A DNA stretch of 64,000 nucleotides from Purshia tridentata (Eukaryota > Streptophyta > Magnoliopsida > Rosales > Rosaceae): NCBI GenBank assembly GCA_003254885.1, contig QANT01003947.1, positions 19,898 to 83,897 of the forward strand, given 5' to 3'. Numbering within the stretch: the first letter of the stretch is position 1; every line of letters starts with the position of its first letter. This document shows positions 11,873 to 23,947 of this stretch, piece after piece. A program made the position numbers and the translations under genes. The notes under the pieces were generated by a model. That model did not search any database. It saw only the letters and a program-made list of their open reading frames with translations, and was not told the origin of the DNA.

Positions 11873-14800
11873 TCAGGAATAACGTAATGGACCTTCTAGA
11901 AAATCGGGCACCGTGACTTCTTCCAATATTGGAGAAAATTTCAAGCCACTGATTCTCACATCTGGATTTGAGTGGCCATCAAGAAAAGTATTTGTAATCT
12001 GCAAAGAGCACCATTTGACATCTTAAATAAATTTTCACAAAATTAAGTTTATCAGAACTTTTTTCCCTACAACTCAACATTCTATAAATTCCAGTACACC
12101 ATGCTACAGATTTTCAAGACTGGATAAAAACACTGATGCCGGTTGTATGTACCTGAGTGCATCCAGAAAGATTTAGTATCCTCAGTGATAAGCAGCTGTC
12201 CACAATTAAACCCAGGGCCTCATCTGTCAAATTCTGGCACCAAGATAGGTCCAGAGTATGCAACTTCCTTGAATGTCTGGCAAGTGATATGGCTGTGTTG
12301 TGGCCAACCTGAAAAAAGAAAATCCCAGAGTCCACAATCATAATGTAGAAGACAACCAGCTATAGCTATGCAGGCCTGGCTCCCACATAAGTGGCAAGCA
12401 TATTATCAGTCACACCACAGGTTTGGTTCATGCAATTTATCATACAAACAGATGATTTATGTGTGCGTGTGGGAATGTACAGAATCACATATGGACATGT
12501 GTTTATTCCTCTTCTTTTACAATCACATATCAACATGTGTATTCATCTCCTGTACCACATATGAACATGTGTGTATTACTCTTCTCGTACAAGATGTGTG
12601 TGTGTTTGTGGGAGAAAGAGACAGAGAGACAGGGACCAAAAGCAAAGATTTACCTTCTTAACATTACTCAGTGAAAGTTCTTTTAAGGAGTCTCCAGAAG
12701 TTTCCAGGAATGCAGCAATAGCTTCATCACTGTCACAGAGGAAAATTATTGTTCAATTAGTTTATCACTAAGAGGAATGCCAACTGTGCAGTGAGCATCA
12801 GAATTAACCTAAAATCACATCAGCTAAATAAGAATAGAGATAATCATTAAAGACCAGTGCAATTAAAAACTAATCCATTGAGTCTTTATAAATTCTTAAG
12901 AGTCATACGCACTCTGTCCAAACAGAAAGTGTCAGTACTAACATTGCAATGATCTAGCAAAATCAAACCACATCATAATAATGCATCCAATTTTACTTTT
13001 AAAAAAATAATAATAATAACTTAATAAAGGTAAGCACCTGAATGCATTGCGGCAGAATTTTAATGTTTGAACTGCTCCGCAACCGTTGGCAAGATATCCT
13101 AAAGTAAAATCTGTCAATTTGTACAATTTACCAAGGTCAAGTGAACATAACCCTGAACAGGTTTCAGCTATGACTTTCACAGAAGAATCTGTTAATTTGC
13201 TGCATCAAATTGAAAGCAACCAGCATAAGTAGAAAATCGACAATAAATCAATGGAACTAATGATTACTACAAAAGTTGCACATAAAGAAGTATTAGAAAA
13301 AACTTACACACAATCAGTCAGAACAAGCTCCTTCAAACTATGACCACGAGCAGTAATAAAATCACTAATAAATTCATCACAAACATTTTCAATGCCTGCT
13401 AGCCACAAAACCTCCAAATGTTCAAGCTTCTTTAATGCTGGCAGAATAAGTATAGCATTAATGCTGTCACAATCATTTAGATAAAGTTCCCTCAGAACTG
13501 ATCCTAATGAGTCAGCTAAAGTGTTGATACTTGAGGAAGTGAGAAGGGAGCACTGGCTGAGATTTAGAGCTCTTAGAGCAGGAGCTGAAGAAACAAGTAT
13601 ACGTAACCCAACATCCGAAAGACGGTATGCACCACTTAGGGATAAAGCAGTTAGTGCAGGCAAGCAATTTGATGACCGAGCTAAGGTAGAACGCAATATA
13701 TAATCTGGCATACAGCGCCCACACAGGTCGAGTTGTAGCACCTGATTTCACCAAAGAGTAAAAATTCAGCTTATGCACAATGGTCAAATCACTTAACAAG
13801 AAGCTGCAAGTCCACACTCAATGAACAATAAACTTCCATATTACTGATAAAGCAATAGAAATGACTTTCGATGAAGAATTAATACTTGTTTAAAACATGA
13901 GTGCAGTTTTCTAAGCTATGTTATCCTAACTTGTCAGTAGACTCAGTACATTTAGCTAAGTTGCAGCCTTCCAAAAAGATATACAGATCCATTTTAAAGT
14001 TACGGACCTGATTCAGAGCTGCTTAGTTGCAATTAACTTACCTAATAGACAAGTTCAAATTGAGCCATACATAGAATTAGGGAAATGATGTTATCATAAC
14101 CATAAGAAGCAGACCATTCAGCACCAGTAATAGCTTCGCAATTTTGTGGAAACAAAATCAAGACAACACTGAAAGCTCTAGTTGACAAGAATTTTGGTCA
14201 GCTCAGCTTTTTCTAGATTTGGATGTGATCATGACAAACTAGATTTGCTCTCTCTCCGCTCCCATTAAACAGAAGTATCAATACTATAAGAAGCAGACTT
14301 TAATATTTTAGCATAAAAAGCTCAGTTCAGTTTAAGGAGTATCATAATACCATAAGAGCAGAGTATTCTCGCCAACTGCATATAAATACTTTCAATCATA
14401 ATTTCATTCATAAATAGCAAGCTTTTTTTTTAAATCAGAAACTATGATATTCATACCAGATACAAAGGAACATTATATAAGAAAAACTGAACCTCAACCA
14501 AATAAGAGAACATACTGTTAAATTGCTGGTGTCGCACTTCTGAAAAGATTCTGTAAACTGATCCTCTGTCATCCATGAGCAATCCCTTACACGAACCTCC
14601 GTTGGCGATCCTTGAACAAGAAGTTCGAAGAAATGAATGTTCATTTTTCTAGAAGCACAGAGCAACTGACTGAGCCGATGCCTCAAAGCATCTGGAACAT
14701 TCTCAAGTGAAGCAATTTCATCAGCATTCTTAGCAAGAATTGACAAGCACAACTCCTGCAGAGAAGGGATCAACTTTTTTGAGGAGGCGCGTTCGTGACA

Positions 14801-16237
14801 GTTCTTAGGAACCCATTTCACCAATGGCGGTTTAGTCTCACCTGGATATAAACTCTGCACTTGCACATTCTTTGCTGCTCGATCTTTAATAATCTTCATT
14901 GCAGTAGAAAAGGGGCCAGGCCAATCTTCGATTTCCTGTTCCACTTCAATCTGAGGAGCCAAATTATTCTCCTCCTCTTCCTCTTCCTCTTCGGGAGTAA
15001 AATGAGCAAATCGAGAAGCATTTTTCCTGGCTATATTCCGAAACCGCTGCATGTGTAAACTCATGCCAAATTTATTCTCATTCTCTCTTGTATTAGTGTT
15101 CCTAACCTGCCTCTCATCTTCCAGTGCTACATTCTCAGCTATATGAACGGGGCCCGGAATCAAATTGCCCACTGAACTCAAAACTTTCAATTCCAAACCC
15201 AATTCCAAATCATCATTACCCTTCGATGACAACTCTTCTCCAACCAATTTCTCCTTCCCTTTCTCTTCTCTGCTGTATCTCATTCTCCCCTTATTTACAC
15301 CATTCTCATTGACCACCATGTCACCGCTTCGACCATTACTCTGAAATACATTATCACTAGACCTCTCCACTTCCGAATCAGAATCCAATTCCACCACCTC
15401 AAGACCATTGATTACAGAAACACTCTCACCCAACTTTCCCTTCCCCTTCTCTGCTCTTCCAAACCCACCTTTGCTCTTCACACTACCATTCTCCTCAGCA
15501 TTTAAATCAATCCCCAATTCTCCATTATCACCACCACCACCCACTCCTCCCTTCACGACTCTCTTCCCCGACCGTAAACTCAAAAACCCTTGACTTCCCC
15601 ACTCTTCCCCGTCACATTCCGAAGCCGAAGCCGAAGCCGGCAAATTAATATCGATCTCCAACTTCCGTTTCTTCTTCACCTCCTCACATTCGACCCCCAC
15701 ACTTCCCAAACCAGCACTCAGCCCTAATTCACTCAACCCCTTCTCAACCTCATCAACTTCTACCTTCTCCTCCCTTACATTCAAATCAAAACCCATTTCT
15801 ACATTAGAAACACGACCATCAATTTCCTCCCCAATTTCTTCTTGCACGACAACCTCCACGCCCGCTGAGCACGTGCCCTTGTCACGTGAACCGGACTTCG
15901 TCTTGCGGCGTTTTGCCGGGGTGGGACCCTCGGCGGAGGAGTCCGGGCACTTGGAAGCGAGGCGGAGACTCCGCCGCCGCATTACTCCCGTTACAGGGAC
16001 CGAATCTGCGCCCGATTGAACAGAGGCCGGTTTCGGATTCGGGTTAGAATTGGGATTAGGGTTTCGGGATTTAGAAGAAGAAGAATGGGCGGTCGAAGTT
16101 ATAGGAGGAGTGAGAGTTTGGCGAGTGGCGGACTCGTGGGTTTTGGCTGGCGTGGACGGCTCTAATTTCAACTTCGATTTGGGGGTATGCGGTGTCGTTT
16201 TGGAAGAAGTAATTACCCGGGACCTAAGAACCGTCAT
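11873..16237 (-). CDS. RAD7-like leucine-rich-repeat protein with long disordered N-terminus
   Basis: Six exons: 16237-14516, 13741-13308, 13199-13038, 12729-12654, 12308-12153, 11998-11873; all phases close, giving 891 residues. The start is ATG at 16237 (MTVLRSRV); the frame is open further upstream but has no ATG. Residues 1-430 are low-complexity and basic/acidic, with RRRSLRLASK and AKRRKTK nuclear-type clusters, an acidic run near 415-423, FDLN, DINLP, IDLN and LELGLEL motifs, and VVELDSDSE. Residues about 480-570 (PSLQELCLSILAKNADEI) start the RAD7-like region, and the remainder is AMN1/RNI-type leucine-rich repeats (LTALSLSGAYRLSDVGLRIL, LHTLDLSWCQNLTDEAL). Yeast RAD7 works with RAD16 in global-genome nucleotide excision repair; the plant role is inferred from family only. 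It resembles the Arabidopsis RNI-like protein At2g06040. Confidence 0.85.
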
Positions 16238-16349
16238 TGATCGGAGAGAGAGGGAAAGAAAAGTGGCGCGAAACGACGGTTTCGGATAGTGAGTGGGGAG
16301 AGAATCGGAGATAACTAAAGTGCGATGAAGCGACACTTCGCTTAGGCAT
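16224..16349 (-). promoter_or_regulatory. Upstream ORF overlapping the RAD7-like start codon
   Basis: An ATG at 16349 opens a 41-codon frame (MPKRSVASSHFSYLRF...) ending at 16224, 14 nt past the main ATG at 16237 and in a different frame. A TATA-like TAATATACT lies near 16420, so a transcript starting about 30 nt downstream would contain it. If so it could lower translation of the main ORF. The transcription start is not known. Confidence 0.45.
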
Positions 16350-19346
16350 AAGTTTTATTTGGGGTTTTAAAGCGCTCTCTGTACGGCTTAATTGGGTCGG
16401 TTGTATTTTCCCGCCAGAGTATATTAGCGTTGAGCCCTTTTTTCTTTTTCTTTTTCTTTTTTTTTGTTTTAAATACACACCAAGTTATTCTCTACACCAT
16501 GTTAATTACAAATTTATCCTTCAATTAAATTATTTAACATGGTAATTTTTTTCAATTCAAAATAATGGAACTAGACGGATGGATTTAAAAATAAAAAATT
16601 GAGATTACAAATTTACAACAATGAAAGGAGAAAACAAAAATTGAGTTCATCTCATCTATAGGTGTCAAAAAGTCTTTTTGTGTTAGCCTAATCCATTTAA
16701 ATTGGGTTTATTTTGTTTTTTATCGTACTCATGTTAGCCCATTTAATAATTGTATCATGTTTGTATAAACATATATAGTTAAGATCTAAATTTGGCACGG
16801 GCCATGAAGCTCATTTGTACTTGTATCTTGTCCATGTCACCTTAAATAGGTCGAGCCCATGATTTTTTTTTAATTACTTTTTTAAGTCTAAAAAATTTTA
16901 TGTAAATTTATATTTCTTATAATTAAGTATTATCAATTTTTTATTGAAATTGATTTTCTTATAGAAAAGTTCTTCAAAAAGAAAAGAAAAATAATGATGA
17001 AGCGATTGTGTTTAGTTTGAGCTAATTTTGTGCTCATGCTTGTGCCGTAATTAGCCCATTTCATGCTCATGTTGTGTTGTGTTGTGTTGTGTCTAATGTG
17101 CTAAAATTGTCAATATGATTGGGCCCATTTATTTGTATTGTGTTCATGCAATGTTTTTAATTGTGTTAAACTCATATTACGTTTGTGCCGACCTTTCTCA
17201 TTTGATAATGTTTGGTTCAATTTAAACCTTTAATAATAAAACAGTTGAAGCAAGTAGATGCACTTTGTTCGATCAATACAAATGGCATGAAATTTATGCC
17301 AACATAAATAAATAGCATAGTTATGAATAAAACAGCATGCTAAAGTAATTTAGTAGGTCAATTGAAAATGGTTGTCAAATTATTATCGTGCACCAAAATT
17401 TAATCTTCACTCTTCACAAATTAAAAAAATAATTAAAAAAAGAAGAAAATTGATAAATCAATTTGCTCAAATTGGATTGAATAATAAGATAATAAAATGT
17501 TATAATTTGATTGAATGCAAATTCATCCAAATATATTTGACTATTTTTTGGTAGATATCCAAATGCAGATGCACACCCTCTATTTGCCGCATAGAAATTT
17601 GTGGAATGGTTTCTGTGTAAAACGTACAGAAATGCGAAATGACACTAAAACCCCTCCCCCTAACCCAATACTAAATTACTAATAAGAAAAAGCAAGGGCA
17701 ATGGGATATGCGTGTCCATTAGAAAATAAATTGTTTATTCTAAAAGTCAGTATCGGTAGGCTGCTTGCAAACCGAGGCTCTAGTGACCACTACTCATCTC
17801 ATTCCACCTACATCTTAAGGTTCAATGAATTTTTCAATTAAACTTAAAAAGGCTTAGTTGTCATGTTTTTATTTTATCCAGGTTGTCAATGTGAATTGAA
17901 AAAGTTTCAACTTGATTTTTCTCTGATGATCCATAATAATGTTACAATCATTTTTAATTAGAAAAATACAATAAAAACAAATCACAAATAAAAATAACAA
18001 AATGTTCACTTAAATCTACTAGGAAAATGACACTAATTTCTTATGATGAGACAAATGTCCAATTTATAGATCTAAAAGACAACCCTCAATGCAAGAGGTT
18101 GAATTCTTCAATATGTATAACATAATGCTAATGTCCCTTTCAATTATTTATATATGTTTCACTTGAACACATATGACACTAGTAGACGTGAGTAAATTAT
18201 ATACAAAGTATTCTCAAATATAAACAATAAAATAATAAGAACACAGACGCGTCCTAAAAAGTCTAGGCTGCTTATTGTCACCCCATTTGGACCATTGTGA
18301 CCACTGACCAGAACATGTTTTTAAAATCAATTTACTATAGTCATAAAATTAATGGACATTTTTTTATTTTCTTTTTATAGATGATCTTATAGCAAATCTT
18401 GTCCAAACAAATTTTGGGAAGTTTGACATACCAATATAATCTAATCACTAAATGTGACATGTGAATCTACATGGTCCAACGCAAATCACATATAAATCGT
18501 GAATGAAATATTGTCACAATAATTTTTTTAAGTTCACACTGTTATACTTATTAAAATCTAAATCTTTAAATTATGTTTTCATATTCATAAATTACTAAGA
18601 TACATTTTTAAGTCACATCCACATTTTTAAATCTCCATATTTACTATATTATTTTACCATGAAATAATGGGCATCATAAGTCAAAACTAATATGATAAAG
18701 GATAAAGTTTATACACAAAATAGTAAACTCTCCAAAAGAAAGATACATCTTGTGGGGATTACAACCTTTTTACCTCTTATGCTTTAAAGTCAAAACTAAT
18801 ATGATAAAGGATAAAGTTTATGCACAAAATAGTAAACTCTCCAAAAGAAAGATACATCTTAAATGTGGGGATTACAACCTTTTTACCTCTTATGCTTTAC
18901 ATTAATATGGAATCATAATTGTCAAGAAAATAATACAATAAAATTAGAAGAACCAATTATTATTATTATTATTACAATAATAAGAATTACAATTTTATGA
19001 GCAATAAGGATTGGATTGTGGTACAACTTCCATATCCCAATTGAAGTGAAAAGAGAATGTGAATCCAGATATTGAAAGGGTAGTGTCAGCATCATCATAT
19101 TAATCATTTTGCCTATTAAACAAAGGGCCAAATTCCACCGTAACCATTTTCGACTTCATTCGTATCACAAAGCACGAAGCCCGCATTTGACATTTCAGAC
19201 ACATCCAGAGATAAAGGCTGGCTTGCTGCTCTATATCTTCTTGCTTTCTTTCTACTCCTTTAATGGCGATCTCAACCCAATCCAATCATTGATGACAGCA
19301 CTAAATATCACTCAGTAAAATCACAGCTGCACAGAATTTTAAGGAC
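16350..19346. other. AT-rich intergenic region between divergent genes
   Basis: No gene is supported. It carries the presumed promoters of the RAD7-like gene (left) and the O-fucosyltransferase gene (right). A (GTGTT)n run lies near 17070-17090 in a stretch (about 16660-17200) rich in GGCCCATTT/AGCCCATTT motifs that may be an old transposon remnant, but no termini can be defined. A tandem duplication lies at 18678-18899. Confidence 0.6.
18678..18899. repeat. Tandem direct repeat, 109 bp + 113 bp
   Basis: Copies at 18678-18786 and 18787-18899 are almost identical, each starting AAGTCAAAACTAATATG and ending CTCTTATGCTTTA. The second carries an extra AAATG... step after ACATCTT and one A/G change. 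The copies abut exactly, so this is a recent local duplication with no coding content. Confidence 0.92.
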
Positions 19347-22300
19347 ATGGGTCATCATCACCACCTCCACAACACCAGCAACGATGGTGCTGGGGTCTCT
19401 CAGCGAGTCAACAGCCCGAGATTCTCGGGTGCCATGACTCGCCGAGCACACTCCTTCAAGCGCAACACCAACACCACCACCACCACCACCACCACCACCA
19501 GTAGCAACAGCAACAACAATGGGAGTGCTCATAACAGTACCAGCAATACCAACAATAACATTGGTGGGTTCGTGGCCGAGTACGAGATTGACCTCCAGCT
19601 GAACTCACCCAGATCTGAAATCGTTGGGAATTCGATTCCGGGCGATGGGTTTGACTCGGTTTTGGAGAGGAAGCAGACCCACCATGTGAGCCAGAGAGCT
19701 GCTGCGAGGGGGTTTCTGAGGAAGCCCATTGGATCTATGGTGGTGGACTTGGGCTTGCGGGAGAGGAAGAAGCTCGGCCATTGGATGTTCTTTGCCTTTT
19801 GTGGGGCGTGTTTGTTTCTTGGTATTCTAAAGATTTGCGCTACTGGGTGGTTTGGATCTGCTATTGAAAGTTCAGGTTTCAATCAGGTTAGTTGAAGATA
19901 TATATTAAAGTATACATACATATATATAATATGCATGCTTGTATATGTGTGTGTGTGTATAAGAAAATGTTTTTACCTTTGTATGTGTATTTCTGCTTGG
20001 TTAGATTGTTGGTCAGTCTATAAGTTACTTGTAATTCGTGTATGATACTGATAACAGGGAGTGTTCATTGTATGTGTATCTGAGCTTGCTTAGATTGTAT
20101 GTGCTCTTGCATTTCATGCTCAGCTGCATTTGTTGATTTTTCCTGAACATTCTAACTTCTAAATTAGGATGCTTCTGACTCCACTCATTTGAATCGGATG
20201 GATCAAACCTCTCATGATTATGGATATAGAGAGGGGGGAAGTGATGTTGAACGAACTCTAATGATGGTAGCGTCTGGTGTGGTTGGTAGAGAGCACGGCG
20301 GCGCTGAAGTAAGTCTTAAATCTTATGTCTTGATCACATTGTTCTCTCTCTTTGCTCCTGAATTTTCAATAGTTCATTTGTCGTTTCATTTGTTAAATTC
20401 ACTTCTGGTTCAGTACACAGGTATCTGGTCCCAACTCAACACGGAGAATTTCAGTCAGTGCATTGACCTGCCGAGAATTCACAAAAGTATGTAATACATG
20501 CTATTAAGTGACTTTTACTCCTCTCTTTCTATGCCTATGCGTGTGTATATTTTTGAGCCTGTGGTTTTCACTCTCTCATATCTTACTTGTATCTTCTGGC
20601 AGAGCTAGATGCAAAGACCAATGGTTACATTCTTATCAATGCCAACGGTGGCTTGAATCAGATGAGATTTGGGGTCTGGCTATTGTGTATTTTGATTGTT
20701 TATGCAATCTTACTGGTTAATAAACTGTTAGTATTAGCTATAGTCTGATGTCTGAAATTTTTTAGAGTGCAGATTTGTGATATGGTTGCTGTTGCTAAGA
20801 TTATGAAGGCAACTCTTGTCCTACCTTCGCTTGATCATACCTCCTACTGGGCTGATGAGAGGTTGGCATGTTTCTGCACTTCTGCAACTGAATTGATGTG
20901 CTGAAATTTCTCATATAGTTATTCTAGTTTCCTTATTCTCCAGATGGCATGCATTCAAGTTTTTCCAGTGATATAATCTGAGCTAATTCCTTCATATCTA
21001 CTTGCAGTGGTTTTAAAGATCTGTTTGATTCGCAACATTTCATTGAGACACTGAAGGATGATATCCACATAGTTGAGACATTACCACCTGCCTATGCTGG
21101 AATCGAGCCATTCAACAAAACACCAATATCTTGGTCTAAGGTTGCCATAAACTTATATATCTCATATTTTTACTATTTCATTTAATATTGGTAGAGGAGC
21201 ATAAGATGAGCCGTCATTAGGGATAGGGTGTTTTGTTCTCTCTACACACACTGAGTCACACACCTGCAAGGCACACATGAAGCCTCGTGAGAAGTTTTAC
21301 ATAGAGATCCAATTATTGGTTATTTGATAAGCAAGTATGCACCATTCAATCCATATGAGTGGCTACACTCAACTGTAATCCCCCCATACTATTCCATGTA
21401 TGCACCATTCAATCCATATAATGATCTCTTATTGACAGCTGATTTGCATTCTTTTGTCCAGGCTAGTTATTATAAGTCAGAGGTCCTCCCACTGCTGAAG
21501 CAGCACAAAGCAATCTATTTCACTCATACTGATTCTCGGCTTGACAACAATGGCATCCCAAATTCCATTCAAAGGCTGAGGTGCCGTGTGAATTACAGGG
21601 CATTGAAATATTCAGCTCCAATAGAAGAACTTGGAAGAACATTGGTTTCTAGAATGCGAAAGAATGGAGGCCCTTATCTAGCTCTCCATCTGAGGCAAGT
21701 ATTGATAATTTTAAATTTTAAGGTGGACCCTTTTTCTCTTTTGGGTATGTATGGCATGAGTCATCCTTCAGAAATGAAATGGGCATACGGCTATAAATTA
21801 ATGAATTTGCATTGGTAAAAGTAGGCTTCTTGTTCTCTTCTTTTTATTTTTGTTCTCTGATAAGGAGATTTAAACAATTTACTTAAATTTGCATTGGTAA
21901 AAGTAGGCTTCTTGTTCTCTGATAAGGAGATTTAAACAATTTACTTTAAACATGTCTCCCTCTTTTATATAAATTGCAATTTCTACATCTTTACTATAGG
22001 TATGAGAAGGATATGCTTGCATTTACGGGCTGCAGCCATAGTTTGACAGAAGAAGAGGATGATGAACTACGTAGAATGCGTTATGAAGTCAGCCACTGGA
22101 AGGAGAAAGAGATCAATGGGACAGAGAGAAGGTTGCTTGGTGCCTGCCCATTGACCCCTAGGGAGACTTCACTTTTGCTCAGAGGACTCGGTTTTCCTTC
22201 CAGCACCAGGATATACTTGGTAGCTGGTGAAGCTTATGGGAATGGAAGTATGCAATATCTTGAGGATGATTTCCCTAACATCTTCTCCCATTCCACTCTT

Positions 22301-22809
22301 GCTACAGAAGAAGAGCTGAGTCCATACAAGAATCATCAGAACATGTTGGCTGGTATAGACTATGTTGTTGCCTTACAGAGTGATGTTTTTCTTTATACAT
22401 ATGATGGAAACATGGCAAAAGCAGTTCAAGGTCATAGGCGCTTTGAGAACTTCAAGAAGACCATCAATCCAGACAAGTAATTTATGACCTATTTCCTTGC
22501 AACTACTTTTAGTATGACGAGTCCCTGGATTTTGTACTATAGCTATTTTGGTTTTTCTTTCATTACATGTTTAGCGTACGATAATTGTCATTTCATCATT
22601 GATGCAGGATGAATTTTGTAAAACTTGTTGATGAGTTTGATGAAGGAAAAATCTCTTGGAAGCAATTTGTTTCCAAAGTGAAAAAGCTTCACAAAGACAG
22701 AGTTGGAGCTCCATATTTGAGGGAGCCTGGAGAGTTTCCAAAGCTGGAGGAAAGCTTTTATGCAAATCCGTATCCAGGCTGTATTTGCGAAACAAGATTG
22801 AAAAAGTAA
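19347..22809 (+). CDS. O-fucosyltransferase family protein (DUF246-type)
   Basis: Nine coding exons: 19347-19886, 20168-20308, 20414-20486, 20603-20673, 20773-20861, 21008-21140, 21462-21694, 22000-22476, 22608-22809; 652 residues. The product looks like a type II Golgi membrane protein: a hydrophilic N-tail with HHHH and a poly-Thr tract (about 43-51), one membrane anchor (about 146-163, [19 protein letters not shown]), then the plant GT106/O-fucosyltransferase-like fold with [57 protein letters not shown] and NPYPGCICE at the end. Family members modify pectin or glycoprotein glycans; the exact acceptor cannot be told. The seventh intron must use a GC donor (AG|GCAAGT at 21695) to keep HLR-YEKDM in frame. 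The stop at 22809 is tail-to-tail with the MOB1 gene. Confidence 0.9.
19466..19500. repeat. (ACC)n microsatellite in coding sequence
   Basis: A trinucleotide run that encodes the poly-threonine tract of the O-fucosyltransferase N-terminal tail. Length variation here would change the protein without shifting the frame. Confidence 0.9.
21805..21946. repeat. Intronic tandem duplication (about 60-80 bp)
   Basis: Within the GC-AG intron of the O-fucosyltransferase gene, ATTTGCATTGGTAAAAGTAG...TTTAAACAATTTACTT occurs at 21805-21884 and again at 21887-21946. The first copy has a 20-bp T-rich insertion or the second a deletion. No function is evident. Confidence 0.88.
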
Positions 22810-23947
22810 GGCCAGCTAACTGGTACGTTTTTGCAGAATTTCATGGTGTGTGCATGCAAAGACATCGAGGTGTTGCCACTGTTTCAGAGATATTGGCAGG
22901 GGAAAAGTGGCAATCTTGAATTTCCAATTTCAAAGAGAATTAGTAGGTTGGTTGGCAAGTGCACCTGCTCATTGGGGAGAAAAATTTTCCTGGGAGCATT
23001 GTGGAACCAAGACAAGAAAAAAGTTGTTGTAGCCTAATTCGAGGCTCACAACAGAAGTCGATTGCATATCATTCTCCAGCAGTCCTACTGGAAAGTACAC
23101 ATTGATACCATGAATAGAGAACCTCCTTGCAACCCCCACAATTAAAGACCACTGGTGTTTTATTTTTTCTATTCATTTCCCCTTTTTCTTTTTCTTTTGG
23201 GGGTGGGGGTTGGGGGGGCTAACGTTCTTTTAAGTTTGAAAATTTGATAGGAATACAAGGGGGTGATACTTAATGGAATGTATTATTTCTAGAGTGCAAT
23301 TGTACGAAAATGTACTTATAATTCAAAGAATATCAACTTTTTTACGAGCTGCTTTCCTTGTCATGACAGATCATGGATCATCCCCTGGCTGTAACTTTAA
23401 GAAAATTTTCTTTTGTCAAAATGAACCTAAATTTAGAACTCTGTTTCATGGTACATAAAATGATAAGTACACATTTTTCAGACTTTTACGATCAAAGTTC
23501 AGTCCTTTTTTATTTTTTAAATGTTAAATGTCTCCCTATTAATTTGTTAACTTCGCCTGAGAGAAAATTATGTATAAGACTGTCACATTTACAACATACA
23601 TGTGAGTCTTATTATATAAAACAAGATCCATATGCATGTTTTGAGAGGAAGATCAGACATGACTGTCAAGTACGACGAATTATCATGATTTGGGCAGCTT
23701 TATACAGTTTATGAAGTTGTAATTTTCCGATAATAATTGATTACTTGAAATTACAACCAGAAACAGTTTCTTCTGATTCACAAGAATTAACAAATGGTGA
23801 TACTAAGAGCAGGACAGAGACAAAAACAGAGAGGTTGCTAAAAGAAAGGCATTTCATTCCACAAAGATTACACGGGCGAGCAGAAGACAAAAATGTGTAC
23901 CCATAACACAGGACCGAAAAAATTTCAGACAAAAAAGATGAACTGTA
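22810..23947. other. Convergent 3' intergenic region
   Basis: It holds the 3' UTRs of the O-fucosyltransferase (+) and MOB1 (-) genes. A G-rich tract (GGGGGTGGGGGTTGGGGGGG) lies at 23199-23218. Several short open frames occur but show no recognisable protein. Confidence 0.7.

Noticed and set aside
15124-15593. Antisense open frames inside the RAD7-like first exon
   Set aside because: Pro/Ser-rich shadows of the acidic and low-complexity coding strand.
16237-16336. N-terminal extension of the RAD7-like protein (about 33 residues)
   Set aside because: The upstream frame is open but lacks an ATG; the first codon of the extension is GTG. The ATG at 16237 gives the expected family start.
16660-17200. 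Possible hAT-type or other MITE
   Set aside because: Repeated GGCCCATTT-like motifs and a GTGTT run suggest an old element, but no inverted termini or target duplication could be defined.
22831-23037. Open frames after the O-fucosyltransferase stop
   Set aside because: They lie in the 3' UTR; the family C-terminus (NPYPGCICE..) already ends at 22809.
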